A stretch of 64,000 bases of DNA, from NCBI RefSeq assembly GCF_040869045.1, contig NC_090322.1, positions 80,127,675-80,191,674 on the forward strand, in the 5' to 3' direction. The notes below the pieces were generated by a model. That model was given only the letters and a program-made list of their open reading frames with translations, did not search any database and was not told the DNA's origin. Origin of the DNA: Eurosta solidaginis (Eukaryota > Arthropoda > Insecta > Diptera > Tephritidae). How positions within the stretch are numbered: position 1 is the stretch's first letter; each line of letters begins with the position of its first letter. Below, one piece after another: positions 53,860-64,000 of the stretch. The position numbers and the translations under genes are program-made.

Positions 53860-54086
53860 TCACCACGAAAACTTTGCGATTTCGGATTCATGTAAGCATA
53901 CATTTCTGTTTGATGTTTTTATTGTCTGAGCCGTTCGAAACTAAACGAGGTTTCAGACAGGGTGACCCCTATCGTGCGATTCTTTAATTTGATGCTGGAG
54001 AACATTAAACTAGCTGCAGAACTTAACCGCTCTGGAATAATATTATATAAAAGCGTGCAATTACTGGCGTATGCTGATGGCATTGA
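53860..54086 (+). repeat. Inverted repeat arm B
   Basis: Partner of 52768-52984. It begins CACCACGAAAACTTTGCG, passes through part of a satellite unit (ending TTTTTATTGTCT at 53927) and continues into the first ~160 bp of the RTE element. Confidence 0.92.
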
Positions 54087-54875
54087 TATCATCGGCTTAA
54101 ACACCCGGGGCGTTAGTTCTGCTTACTCCAAACTGGAAAAAGAAGCGGTAAAGATGGGTTTGATGGTGAATGAGGACAAAACGAAGTACCTGCTGTCATC
54201 GAGCAAAGAGTCAGCGCGTATGCTCCTTGGCAACAACGCTACTGTTGGCAGCCATAATTTCGAGATAGGAAAATATTTCGTTTATTTGGGAACCAGCATC
54301 AACACTAGCAGCAACATCAGCTCCGAAATCCAGCGAATAATCACTCTTGCCAATAAATGCTACTTTGGACTAGGTAGGCAATTGAAAAGTAAGCCCTCTC
54401 TCGGCAAACGAAAATCATACTCTAGAAGTAACTTATCGTACCCGTCCTGCTATATGGTGCAGGAGCATGGACCATGACAACAGCATATGAAGCGGCTCTG
54501 GGAGTGTTCGAGAGAAAAGTTTTCGAAAGATTAATGGACCTCTACGCTTTGGCGATGGCGAGTACCGAAGAAGATTTAACGATGAGCTGTACGAGCTGTA
54601 GGCAGACATCAACATAGTCCAGCGGCTGCGCTGGCTTGGCCATGTTATGCGAAGGAAAGATGATGCTCCGACCAAGAAAGTGTTTCTATCGGAACCCGCC
54701 TATGTAAGCATAGGTAGAGGGCGGCCCCACTCCGTTGGAAGGACCAGGTGGAAAACGATTTAAACTCCGTTGGTGTGACCAATTGTCGCCGGTTGGCAGA
54801 GAGAAGGAGCGACTGGCGCGCCTTGTTGGACGGCCATAACCGTTTAAACGGTTAAGCGCCAATTAAGTAAGTAAG
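53928..54875 (+). mobile_element. RTE-like LINE fragment inserted in a satellite unit
   Basis: The 12-bp duplication TTTTTATTGTCT lies at 53916-53927 and 54876-54887. Coding: ETKRGFRQGDP (RT motif B region), LLAYADGIDIIG (catalytic YADD changed to YADG), VNEDKTKYLLSS, YLGTSINTSSNISSEIQRII, then in shifted frames LLYGAGAWTM, VFERKVF, RLRWLGHVMRRKDDAP and GRGRPH. It ends AAGTAAGTAAG, a short 3' repeat as in RTE elements. 5' truncated and inactive. Confidence 0.9.
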
Positions 54876-55548
54876 TTTTTATTGTCTCTTCAGGCCCAGG
54901 CAAAAAAACGTTATCAATATTCGTTGCTTTTGAAATTCGGCTTAAAATTTGCACATGGAACAACTAAAGACTCTTCTGAATTAAAAAAAATGTCATAGTA
55001 CCTCTAAATCGCGGGCCCTCTGAGAAACACATTTTGTTTGATGTTTTTTTGTCTCCTCAGACCCAGGCAAAAAATCGTTATCAATATTCGTTGCTTTTGA
55101 AATTCGGCTTAAAATTTGCACATGGAACAACTCGGAATTAAAAAAAATTTGTTAGTACCTCTAAATCGCGGGCCCCTGAGAAACACATTTTTGTTTGATG
55201 TTTTTATTGTCTCATCAGGCCCAGGCAAAAAATCATTATCAATATTCGTTGCTTTTGAAATTCAGCTTAAAATTTGCACATGGAACAACCAAAGACTCTC
55301 TTGAATTAAAAAAATGTCTTAGTACCTCTAAATCGCGGGCCCCCTGAGAAACACATTTTTGTTTGATGTTTTTATTGTCTCATCAGGCCCAGGCAAAAAA
55401 TCATTATCTATATTCGTTGCTTTTGAATTTCGGCTTAAAATTTGCACATGGAACAACTGAAGACTCTCCTGAATTAAAAAAAAATTTCGTAGTACCTCTA
55501 AATCGGGGGTCCCCTGAGAAGCCCCGGTCCCGGGGAGAATCCCCCCCC
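54876..55548 (+). repeat. Satellite array, four ~165-bp units
   Basis: Units begin TTTTTATTGTCTC(A/T)TCAGGCCCAGG at about 54876, 55044 (slightly truncated), 55200 and 55368, each with ATATTCGTTGCTTTTGAA and CTCTAAATCGCGGGCCC. A fifth partial unit lies left of the RTE insertion (to 53927). No coding meaning is evident. Confidence 0.9.
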
Positions 55549-56276
55549 CCCTCATTCTGCGCATCTACGTCACACCTGACTGCTTGAGTGAATGAAAGAA
55601 AGAGGGAAAAAACAAGAGAGAGGCATTGATGTTGGATATGAGTGGCTCATATTCACCCTCAACCGTGCGTGCCGTTGGTGAGAAGCTGTTGTTTTTAATA
55701 AATCAGCTGTTGCAGGTATGCAATACAAAGAGGGCCTGCAAACGAGAAAGATCCACAAATCACACACAGAAGATTCCGCATTCACGAGTTCAAAATTGCT
55801 TCGTTCTGCGCATCTACGTCACACCTGACTGCTTGAGTGAATGAAAGAAAGAGAGAAAAAAAAACAAGAGCTAAAAGAAAATGACGTAAAAATTGCCCAT
55901 AAAAAACAGCTGATCTTTTGTTTACATGCGCAATGCGCAATCTTGTGTGTGTGATTTGTGAGAAAAATCAATGTAATTGCCAAAACATTAATTTCGAATA
56001 TCAATACCTTACAAAAGCTTAGTCAGAAGTAAGATAGAGTACTGTAGCATATCTATGTCTAATTCCACAAAATCGGTTAAAACAAATTCAGGTATACCAA
56101 AACAGTTTCTTGAGAAGATGCCTAGGACTTACTTCTGCGACTCATGTTCCTTTAATATATGCCATTGCCAATGAACTTCCTCCAGCTGAAAAAGCCAAGT
56201 GGCTTACTGCAAAGGAAATACTAAATATTATGTAAAAATAATAAATAAATGAAAGGCGCGATAACCTCCGAAGAGA
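55549..56276. other. Non-coding, with a 66-bp direct repeat pair
   Basis: ATTCTGCGCATCTACGTCAC and the following ~46 bases to AACAAGAG occur at 55553-55619 and again at 55804-55869, 251 bp apart. The rest is unassigned. The pair could be the ends of a small insertion or a tandem duplication. Confidence 0.7.
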
Positions 56277-56597
56277 TCTAAGGCCGAGCTTCTCTTCCAA
56301 TTTGCGTCGTGCTCCTCTTGATTTTCCCTACAAATTGGCCGGACGGGACCTACATGTTTTATGCCGACTCCGAACGGCATCTGCAAAGCAGATGAGTTTT
56401 CACTGAGAGCTTTTCATGGCAGAAATACACCCGGAGTGCTTGCCAAACACTGCCGAGGGGCGACCCCGCTTAGAAAAATTTTCTTCTAATTGAAAAATCT
56501 TATTTCTAAAATTTTGATGTTGCTCTGCCCGGGAGTTGAACCCAGGGCATACGGTGTGATAGGCGGAGCACGCTACCATCACACCACGGTGGCCGCC
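56277..56597 (-). mobile_element. tRNA-derived SINE, copy 2
   Basis: Same family as 5670-5990. Here the B box is closer to consensus (GGGTTCAACTCCC). It ends at GGTGGCCGCC like copy 1. Next to it on the 3' side (plus left) lies GCGCGATAACCTCCGAAGAG. Confidence 0.8.
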
Positions 56598-56837
56598 GTG
56601 CATAGATGAAAATCTAAGAGAGAATTAACAAATGACTTTAGTTGTAATTCAAGTTACAGTCTTGAATATAATTAATTTAGACATATGTATACATATTTGA
56701 TAACGTGGAAGTAATCAATAGGCAATTCGACTGCAAAAATCTAAAAATAATCACCTCACGTTAAATAAAAAAAAAAAAAACTGAAATTACTTCAATTGCA
56801 ATACAAGCTGTATATAGTCAAATGATTTCAGATTATA
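56598..56837. other. AT-rich, nothing recognised
   Basis: Short AT-rich stretch with an A-run at 56768-56782. No gene seen. Confidence 0.5.
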
Positions 56838-57047
56838 AGAATCCAAATTGTGATATCTTTTTCACGGATGCAATCTGCTGGTACTAATAGTAGCGGAATG
56901 GCTGTATACAATCATACAACCAAAGTTGAGTACTCCTTTAAATTAAATTTCAAGTCCTGCTCAAGTTTTGCGGAAGCAGTAGCAATACTGAAAGTAGTTG
57001 AGTTGGCTAAACAACTTAAATATGATGAATTTCATATCAAAGGCTGA
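56838..57047 (+). pseudogene. RNase H-like fragment
   Basis: DIFFTDA (first Asp motif) followed, in another frame, by GMAVYNHTTKVEYSFKLNFK, FAEAVAILKVVELAKQLKYD (Glu motif) and FHIKG. This is the beginning of an RNase H fold such as those in I-clade LINEs. Only about 70 residues are left, and it stops at 57047. Confidence 0.55.
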
Positions 57048-58134
57048 AAAAAACGTACATTTTGAACCCGACACCCTCAGAATTTGATGAAATTTTGCAT
57101 GGGGTTACATCTTACCCACCCAAACACAACCTCATTTTTAGAAATTGCATTTTCGAAAAATTGTGGGCGTGGTAAGGTATCGAAATATCCGAAAATATTA
57201 GAAAAATGACGATAATAGGTACTTTTAAAGTGTGATTACTACGGAATGGCTTTACCGATTTCAAAGATCTTCATACCATTAGAAAGGTATTGAAATAAGC
57301 TTTCAAACAAATACACTGTAACAAAATAAATAAAATTTAAAACTGAAAAAACACTTCAAAGATCAAGCGATTTTGAAAAATAAAATTTTATTTTAGAAAG
57401 GTCTATTTAATATATATAACATATCTGAAAACTAAAATGGTTTTTTTTTTTAATTTATTTAAGTAAATGCATCTCTTGGTTACTTTCTCATATTTGGATA
57501 TCACGCGTAAATTAATCAACCAATTTGAAAAATTTTTATACCGTTAGAAAGGTATTAGAATCACCTTTGAAAACATATACTGTAAAGATTCTATATTACA
57601 CTGAAAGAAAAAAAATTTTTAATTTTTTTCTACATTTTTTCTTCAAACTGGGAAAATACTTCAAAGATCAAGCGATTTAAAAAAAAATTTTTTTGGAAAG
57701 GTCGATTTAATATAAAAGCTAGAATGGTGTTTTTTTTTCAAACTGGGAAAACACTTCAAAGATCAAGCGATTTAAAAAAAATTTTTTTAGAAAGGTCGAT
57801 TTAATATAAAAGCTAGAATGGTGTTTTTTTCTTTTAAAAAAATTTATAAGTAAAACCATCTCTTGTTAACTTTTTTTTATTTTGCTATAATTGTGTGACA
57901 AAAAAGGTACCTAGCTATACTTTGGAAGTTATACAGATACAGATACTATGACTAAGTATTCTAATAGATTCGAACAAGAATCGTATTATCAAATTTTTCA
58001 GACACGCACAATAAATAGACATACACTTAATAAAGTTAATTTTTTATTTTTATTTATTTAGATTTAATATACAACTTTGCGCAGCTCAAACTGCTGACTT
58101 TCGGAATATTTGCTTACTTTTAGTGATGTTTCAT
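57048..58134. other. Non-coding flank with repeated blocks
   Basis: ACTTCAAAGATCAAGCGATT followed by AGAAAGGTC(T/G)ATTTAATAT occurs three times (about 57352, 57658, 57746), the last two as a ~90-bp tandem duplication. GGTATTGAAATAAGC/GGTATTAGAATCACC blocks also recur. This may be the 3' flank of the transposase-like gene next to it. No ORF. Confidence 0.55.
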
Positions 58135-59711
58135 CTAAAGGTACAAAAGAATGGAAGTTTGAGTTCCCGTAATAGTTTTGGAATTTTTGTATCTTGAAAG
58201 TAGCTCTTCTTTTGTTTTGTTGTATTCATCAGCGTCTGTGTAAGCAACTTCTATGGAGGTGTTATACGTTCGTGAAGCCCAATGATAAAGGTCCTTCGCC
58301 GTTTGAATTTGATTTTTATTTGCTCTTTTTAATGTCCCACCTATACCATCACATGCAGATTTTCCATGGCTAGTTGCGTAAAAGTGCCACTCAGCGAATA
58401 TTTCGAAATCAATTTTATGATGACATAAATTAATTAAGTTGTATTTGTTTTTGTACTGTGCTCCTGCACCATCTGACACGTAGATAATTTTCGTAATTGA
58501 ATTGCTTATATTAGTCTTAACAAAATTAATCATTTTTGAAATATATAGATGAACTGCTATGCTATCATGGATATTACAATCGGATATTATGACAAAGGTT
58601 CTATGAATTAAATTATCGTTATCTTTGTAATAAATAACGAACGGATGTATGGTGGCTTGATTATTATTCCAATGATATCCTTGAATGGCATCTTGTATAA
58701 CAAACGCATAGTTTTCAGCGAAATCCATTTGAATTAGCAGTTCTCCTGGCAGCAGTGTCATTTTTCGTTCACTTACGAAGCGGGACTGGCGCTTAGCTGT
58801 GAAATGATGTGACACCAGCTTATTGATGTGTTGTACAAATCGTCAACAAATGTGTTTGTAGTAGAGGAAATGGTTTCTAGATTACATCTGAGTGTTTTGT
58901 TCCATTTTTTGTAAATGACTTCTTGAATCGAATTTTTTTCGTAATATTCCAACATCATCGTTCTAAGGTTCGTTAAATTATCGTAGCACCGACCACACAT
59001 TGATACGCAACACTCGCTGTTTTCTATATTACCATTACAAACAACGAATTTAATAACATCTTTATAGCTTCTGAAATTATGTTGACCTTCCATCGATTTC
59101 AAACCGGATTTTTCGAACATCAGTTTTACATTCTGATGCAATGTGCACACACAAACATTTTGCTGGTTTCCAACCCCAAGTTTGATACAATTCTCTGGTC
59201 GCAACATGGTAAATTTTGTAAATCCTAATTGAAGTGAAGGATGTATTTTTCTAAATTCATAGTAAGTCTCACGAAGCGATGACAGCATTAGTCTTTTTTG
59301 AACTTTCTCGCGTACGTTTCCTTGTCTTACTACAATTAAGTCCTGTGACCCAGGCATGATTCGGCTGATTTCATCATCTCCATAAAACAATTTTACTGTG
59401 TTTAAAGTTTGTTCAGGTAAACTACGCCTGTCCATGCTAGAGCGTTTGACGTCCGAAAACTTTGTTTTATTTTTTTTTATATCTTTGCTAATTTTTATCA
59501 ATTCGTAAGATAAATCATGCCCAAAAATGTCTTTAATTTCCTTAGATGTCATAGTGTTTGGTAATAGAAATAATATTTTTTGCTTATTCAAATTATTTGA
59601 GCAGTTTTCGATTTGATATTTCATGTTCTCTGTTATGGCCCACTTGGGAGATTCACCCTTGGAACGTACCAGTTGGCTGAGGATAGGAGAAGGGCTAGGA
59701 TTCACCCTCAC
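58135..59711 (-). pseudogene. DDE-type transposase-like protein, one frameshift
   Basis: ORF 58773-59711 (312 codons) and ORF 58135-58815 (226 codons) join into one protein by a single-base change near 58836 (FVDDL / HINKLVSHHFTAKRQSRF). The first part has Cys clusters NVCVCTLHQNVKLM and CCVSMCGRCYDNL. The second has MDFAENYAFVIQDAIQGYHW, FVIISDCNIHDSIAVH, IIYVSDGAGAQYKNK and HGKSACDGIGGTLKRANK, with acidic residues spaced as in an RNase H-fold nuclease. I recall this as a multi-copy family in arthropods and cnidarians, probably a DNA-transposon transposase. Its superfamily (Sola is a guess) is not established here. The true start is unclear: the first ~25 residues look non-conserved. Confidence 0.65.
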
Positions 59712-60760
59712 TCATGGTTACCTGGGGTGGCTAAACACTTTGCTGGGTAATTCATCTCATCAGCTGGTTCTGTGTTTTTTTTTTTTTTTTTTGTATTTTC
59801 ACTGGTATAAAGATTGCCACAAAGAGATGGCAAAAGTAAAACATAATCAACACCTTGGTAGTCAATATCCTCTCACGACACAAAAGTTGTTTCCCCTAAA
59901 TCCCATACGCCTATCATCAACAGGACGACTTTAAAATCGGAACATGGTATGTGTGACAGGGACATGAGCCAACACGTGGGTTGAACGAACCGATAAAAAC
60001 ATTGAAGTATCGAGTGATCGGTGGGATAGATAGCAGAACCATATACGGAAGCGGGCTTGGGTTTTTTCTTTTTCTGCTGGATTCGACTCGAGAGAGGTTG
60101 GGGTTTTTTCTTCCCGGTACTACCAAGGCTGAGTCAACAAAATAAATTTAAAAATTTAAGTAAGGTGCAAGTAAGTGGTCAAGCTAAATTTTTCTTGCGT
60201 GTAAGTGGCATTGGAAACAGCAATCTAACACATAGAAAGATTATGCTGAGAATGCTAAAATAATTTCAAGAATAAGTGGTGGATTTGACCAAGACATGGA
60301 TGGTGCGCTTCCATGGTTATGGTGATCAGCACAAACAAGTGATGTGCAACTACAATTTTTCCATTACATATTGATTCACACATTTTGTTACAAGCGGACA
60401 AGGCATCGCCTGCACTACAATTTTTCAATTTCATATGTGACTCACTATTCTTGCTAGAAGCTGACGAAACAGCGCAGGCACTACATTTCTTTTTCTATTT
60501 CATATTGATTCACACATTTTTCTACGGCTAATAAAACAACGCAGGCACTACCGTTTTCCAATTCTTGCGTGGTTCACTTATTTGGCTACAAGTTGGTAAA
60601 GGCATTTTGCAAAAGCTGGGCAAGGGTGACCGTACGAAGAAGATATTTTCGAGGATCACTTAAATGATTTTAATCGGCAACCTGGACCTGCGAACCAATT
60701 TTGATAAGAATTCGTACATTATATTGAGGCATTAGACCTATCAAGCTTCGTCCCCGTAGC
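59712..60760. other. Non-coding, with a degenerate ~75-bp tandem repeat
   Basis: From about 60340 to 60600 four degenerate units contain GCACTAC(A/C)..TTTTTC(T/A)ATTTCATATTGATTC-like sequence and CAAGC(G/T)GACAA or related. The T-run at 59776-59791 is low complexity. No gene found. Confidence 0.55.
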
Positions 60761-60889
60761 GCCATGCCTAAAACCCAGACGCCCTAAATCTATACATCGC
60801 CAGGAAACAGTAGGTGTCAATTGGGATCTGGGGCGTAGAACCAACCCTCCCGTTCACTATCAAAATCAACGCGACGCAATCATTTTTGA

Positions 60890-61520
60890 TAACGCACATA
60901 CTTGCCACAACCACCAGCAACCACAACCATTTCAACACGCCAACCACCACCAACGGCGCCCATTATTACCACGAGCATCACCATCGCCAGGACAACCACA
61001 ACCATTTCAGCGCGCCAACCACCACCAACCGCGCCCATTATTACCACGAGCATCACCATCGTCAGGACGCGTTGAAATGCCAGCCACCACCAACAGCGCC
61101 CATTATTACCACGAACATCACCCTCGGTAGTACCTCCCCCAACCCCTTCAATAGCGCCAACCACGAGCGCGACAACCACCAGACGTACCACCACCACCAG
61201 CTGCAACGCACGTAGCAGGGCCGCTGAACATAGGCCTACGGCCACTAATGTTAACAGCAACAACAGGCGGTACCACCGACAACAATACTAGCCGCAACCA
61301 TATCAGCTACAACCATACCGGCTACAACAATACTAGCCGCAACTCTATCAGCTACGACCATACCGGCTACAACAATACTAGCCGCAACCATATCAGCTAC
61401 GACCATACCGGCTACAACAATACTAGCCGCAACCATATCAGCTACGACCATACCGACTACAACAATCCCAGCGTAACAATACCAGCTACAACAACAACCG
61501 CAAGGCCGCGAGCATAGGCC
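60890..61520 (+). repeat. Minisatellite region reading as Thr/Pro/Ala-rich protein
   Basis: Two repeat types lie side by side. 60905-61130 has about 2.5 copies of a ~99-bp unit (CCAACCACCACCAACGGCGC...CACCATCGCCAGGACAACCA). 61290-61470 has about four copies of a 45-bp unit (CAGCTACGACCATACCGGCT core). In one plus frame the second array reads ATTIPATTILAATISATTIP, a mucin-like pattern; other frames give His/Tyr/Asn-rich readings. Frames are open because of repeat structure, so a gene is possible but not shown. Confidence 0.6.
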
Positions 61521-61837
61521 TGCGGCCATCCCGATTACGACAATCGTTCCGATACTGACTAAATATACGTATTTGTACTCTCAACCTTGTTCTTTCATTT
61601 TTTGACTCTGCAACAACGTATAGTATTAATATACAAACATATTCAAATTTAAGGCTACAACCCTAGTTTAATCTTAACACGTAATACATACATACATATA
61701 CCTAAGTTAAAGAGAGCAAGCAGCATCCACTTGTTGTAAAGTTAAAAATGTAGACGTAACGTAAAGTTAAGTTAAAGAAGTTTAATTAATTTAGAAGCAA
61801 GAAAAAAACAAAACAATACCGGCACTGACTGTTAAAT
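61521..61837. other. AT-rich, nothing recognised
   Basis: Contains short GTTAAAG/TTAAGTT-rich motifs (61705-61790). No ORF or known element. Confidence 0.5.
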
Positions 61838-62100
61838 GCAAAACGATTACGTTAATGAGTATTATTTACTATAAATTTAAAAGTTTACGTTTTACCTGAA
61901 TATGTAAAACGATTTCGTTAATGAGTAGGAGTTACTATAAATTTAAAAGTTTACGTTTTACTTGAGTATGTAAAACGATTTCCTTAATGAGTATGATTTA
62001 CTATACATTTAAAAGTTTACGTTTTACCTGAATATGTAAAACAATTTCTTCAAGGAGTATGATTTACCACAAATTTAAAAGTTTAAGTTTTAATTGAATA
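61838..62100. repeat. Four ~68-bp tandem repeats with hairpin potential
   Basis: Units start (T)GTAAAACGATT(T)CGTTAATGAG and end AAAAGTTTACGTTTTAC(C/T)TGA. GTAAAACG and CGTTTTAC within a unit can pair, so each unit can fold back. The last unit is the most diverged. Confidence 0.85.
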
Positions 62101-63500
62101 TATATTTACTAGGAATACACTAAAAGAAAATTGCAAAAAAAAAAAAATTATTTTCAAACTATACATTATGGGCGCTATAAACGTTAACTTGGTTATTAAG
62201 TTATCTAGAAAACCGCATAAGTAGGTCTACGCGACTGACGCACTGCCTACTACCTAGATAAGCATACATAGCTATTAGTCTAAATCACGGATGAATTGGT
62301 ACTCTAGAGAAGAATGAATTTATAGGTGCATACAGGTTCTTACCGTTGCGAATTTTGCTAAGTTAACATAAAAGCTTTTTTGGATGAAAATATAAATTAT
62401 TGACAAGGAAATGTTTATAGCTGGGAAAAGGGAAAAAGGAGGGGGGAAATACGTTCAAATGAAAGTAATGGTAAAATCAAACAAAAATTAATATTAAATA
62501 AGGATAAAGTTACCTAACCTAAAACAAAGTAATTGAAATAAAATAGACTAAAGGAAATAACCTAACCTCAATAAAATAAAGAAAAGAAATAAAACTCAAA
62601 TAAAACAGCATAAACTACCGCAAAACAAACTAAAATAAAATAACACAATTTTTTTTATGTACCCCTCCCTTTCTTACTGGTTACATCTAGGGCCTTCCTC
62701 TAACCTAGCAACCAATAATTTTTTTTTTACGGAGTAGGTATTTCGGCCAGGGCCTAGATAAGTGCAAAGGTCGCAAGCACCTGCAGTGCGGTGCAGAACA
62801 ATAGCAACACAGACATACAATGTAATAGTGATAAGTAAATTTGTATAGTAGGTGAGAAAATTATGAGTAGTCGGCCAATTGATGCAACTTTGATCAATGT
62901 TCTAGAAAGTTTTTTTTTTTGCTCCAACCAGTTAGCAACAAACTTCCCAAATCACATTGGCAGTAACCTTTAAACGCTTTTACACCAAGTTCAAAGGAAA
63001 AGGGAACCAAAGGAAGAATTGATTTGATTTTGAATTTGACCAATGTAGACCAATCGGGCTGCGATCGAAGCGACAGGATCCGGTGTTTCGACTTCAAGTC
63101 AACTGTCTTCAGACTATTATTTTAAAAACAAGGTTTCAAACTGGCATGATCATAGTTGTATTAAGATGACCTCAGCTCTCGCTCTATCAACCTGAAATGT
63201 GAAATTGATGTATGCAACGTCTGAGTACCTAATTCTTTGAATTTATATATCTAGGTTTTATGTCAGAAAGTTTGCAAGGAATATTATCTTACAAAATCAA
63301 CATCTAAACAGACTCAGTTTTCTTCTATTATCCTCATTAACAATCAAAACCAAATTCACTTTCGATGATAAGCAAGCCTACGTCTCTTTTGATCGTGATT
63401 TTGGAAGACTTAACATTAGTTAGCCGTAATCTCTCGAATTTTGCCTAATATTAATTCAGTTTTCTTTTGGTCATATAATGAATTGTCAATAAAAACCTTG
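62101..63500. other. AT-rich, nothing recognised
   Basis: 62510-62640 is A-rich low complexity with two AACCTAACCT motifs. The rest has no convincing ORF, no clear repeat and no recognised element. Confidence 0.5.
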
Positions 63501-64000
63501 TAGTAATGGGAATGCTGGCATTCTTTTTCTTTTAGAAGGCACGTAGGGTCTACAGGTAAGGGGCCACCGGAAAATTTAGGTGCGTCGGTGGCCATGGATT
63601 TTGAGGGTGGGTATAAGCACCGGGCGTCGCAACAACACCCGCGGCGCCCCCATGTATATTCGGCCCTTTTCTTTTTTATTTTAATTTTTCAGCGTTTTTT
63701 TTTTTGGAATTTCAGCAGTTAGTAACCGGTCGTGTCCGGTTCGGGAATTTTTTTTTTTGCGTCACATAGTTTTTGTTTAGCTTTTTTTGAATTTTTAAAT
63801 TTTGAATGTTGTAACGGTCTGTCCGTGACATCCGGTTCGGCCGGATGTTGTTTTAGTTTGAATTTATAAGCGTTTTGAGTCGGTCTCTGCGCTTCTGTCG
63901 GTTTATTTTTGAAATTGACAGCTGCTAGTTTGATAGGCATTTTTTTCTGTTTATGGCGCAGGAACAGTAAGGTTGGCAAAGACCCGCCCCAGCCGACAAT
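63501..64000. other. Possible promoter or LTR-like sequence at the window edge
   Basis: GGCCACCG ... CGGTGGCC (about 63562-63594) forms an inverted repeat. GGGTATAAGCACCGGGCG (about 63609) looks like a TATA-type core promoter. GC-rich blocks alternate with T-runs, and TCCGGTTCGG occurs twice (63737, 63831). A Lys-rich 86-codon minus ORF (63719-63979) is not supported. This may be the edge of another retroelement continuing outside the window. Confidence 0.3.

Noticed and set aside
54876..55548. CRISPR-like array
   Set aside because: Repeats are ~165 bp and directly adjacent without unique spacers; eukaryotic context. It is a satellite.
60880..61263. 127-codon minus-strand Val/Met/Gly-rich ORF
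   Set aside because: Arises from the reverse complement of the ACC/CAC-rich minisatellite; composition bias explains it.
61838..62100. CRISPR-like array
   Set aside because: Tandem units without spacers in an insect genome; a minisatellite.
63719..63979. Lys-rich 86-codon ORF on minus strand
   Set aside because: Low-complexity, overlaps T-runs, no recognisable motif.

Overview
The window looks like a transposon graveyard from a higher dipteran genome, most likely a tephritid-type fruit fly. Reasons are the insect-specific mixture of Ty3/gypsy (mdg1/412-like and Osvaldo/Ulysses-like), BEL/Pao, Ty1/copia, Jockey/CR1/LOA/RTE non-LTR elements and hAT DNA elements, the AT-rich background, and a LINE and a tRNA-derived SINE that I recall from tephritid sequences. 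The species cannot be named from sequence alone. I see no complete host gene. Host-derived material is limited to a MADF-domain remnant at the left edge and captured pieces of the chaperonin gene CCT7 (TCP-1 eta).

Layout. 1-2295: MADF remnant, a 346-bp MITE (two copies) and unassigned sequence. 2296-9556: an imperfect palindrome of about 7.26 kb, with arms of about 3.4 kb around a 377-bp spacer that carries a tRNA-derived SINE. Each arm holds a block of CCT7 exons and introns, a ~500-bp TIR element and LINE-like 3' debris. 9557-16110: degenerate minus-strand mdg1/412-like gypsy element with its own small insertions and a repeated motif cluster in its leader. 16110-17879: AT-rich sequence plus a third copy of a leader block also present in both palindrome arms.

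17880-53860: a deep nest. A hAT element was split by a copia element (5-bp duplication GAAAC). The copia was then hit by a Jockey/CR1-type LINE and separately by a CR1-like LINE with a PHD finger. The Jockey-type LINE was hit by a LOA-type LINE. The LOA-type LINE was hit by an Osvaldo/Ulysses-like gypsy with LTRs of 2.3-2.7 kb (duplication GCTT). That gypsy gag was hit by a BEL/Pao element (duplication GATAC, identical 479-bp LTR lengths) and by a second Jockey-type LINE (duplication CGTACGG). At several junctions, ignoring the insert and one duplication copy brings the interrupted reading frame or motif back together, so the order of events can be read directly. The copia 5' LTR and the hAT N-terminal half lie in the opposite orientation to the rest, between inverted repeats, which indicates a later local inversion.

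53860-64000: an RTE-type LINE inserted in a ~165-bp satellite, a second copy of the SINE, a fragment of an RNase H-like domain, a nearly intact DDE-type transposase-like gene broken by one frameshift, and several minisatellites (one reading as Thr/Pro-rich in one frame, one of ~68-bp units with hairpin potential).

Nothing here works as a cellular pathway. The most interesting points are the CCT7-bearing palindrome (a candidate hairpin-RNA source), the RING-H2 finger at the start of a retrotransposon gag, a 2A-like motif plus PHD-type finger in a LINE ORF1, and the fully ordered nest with its secondary inversion.
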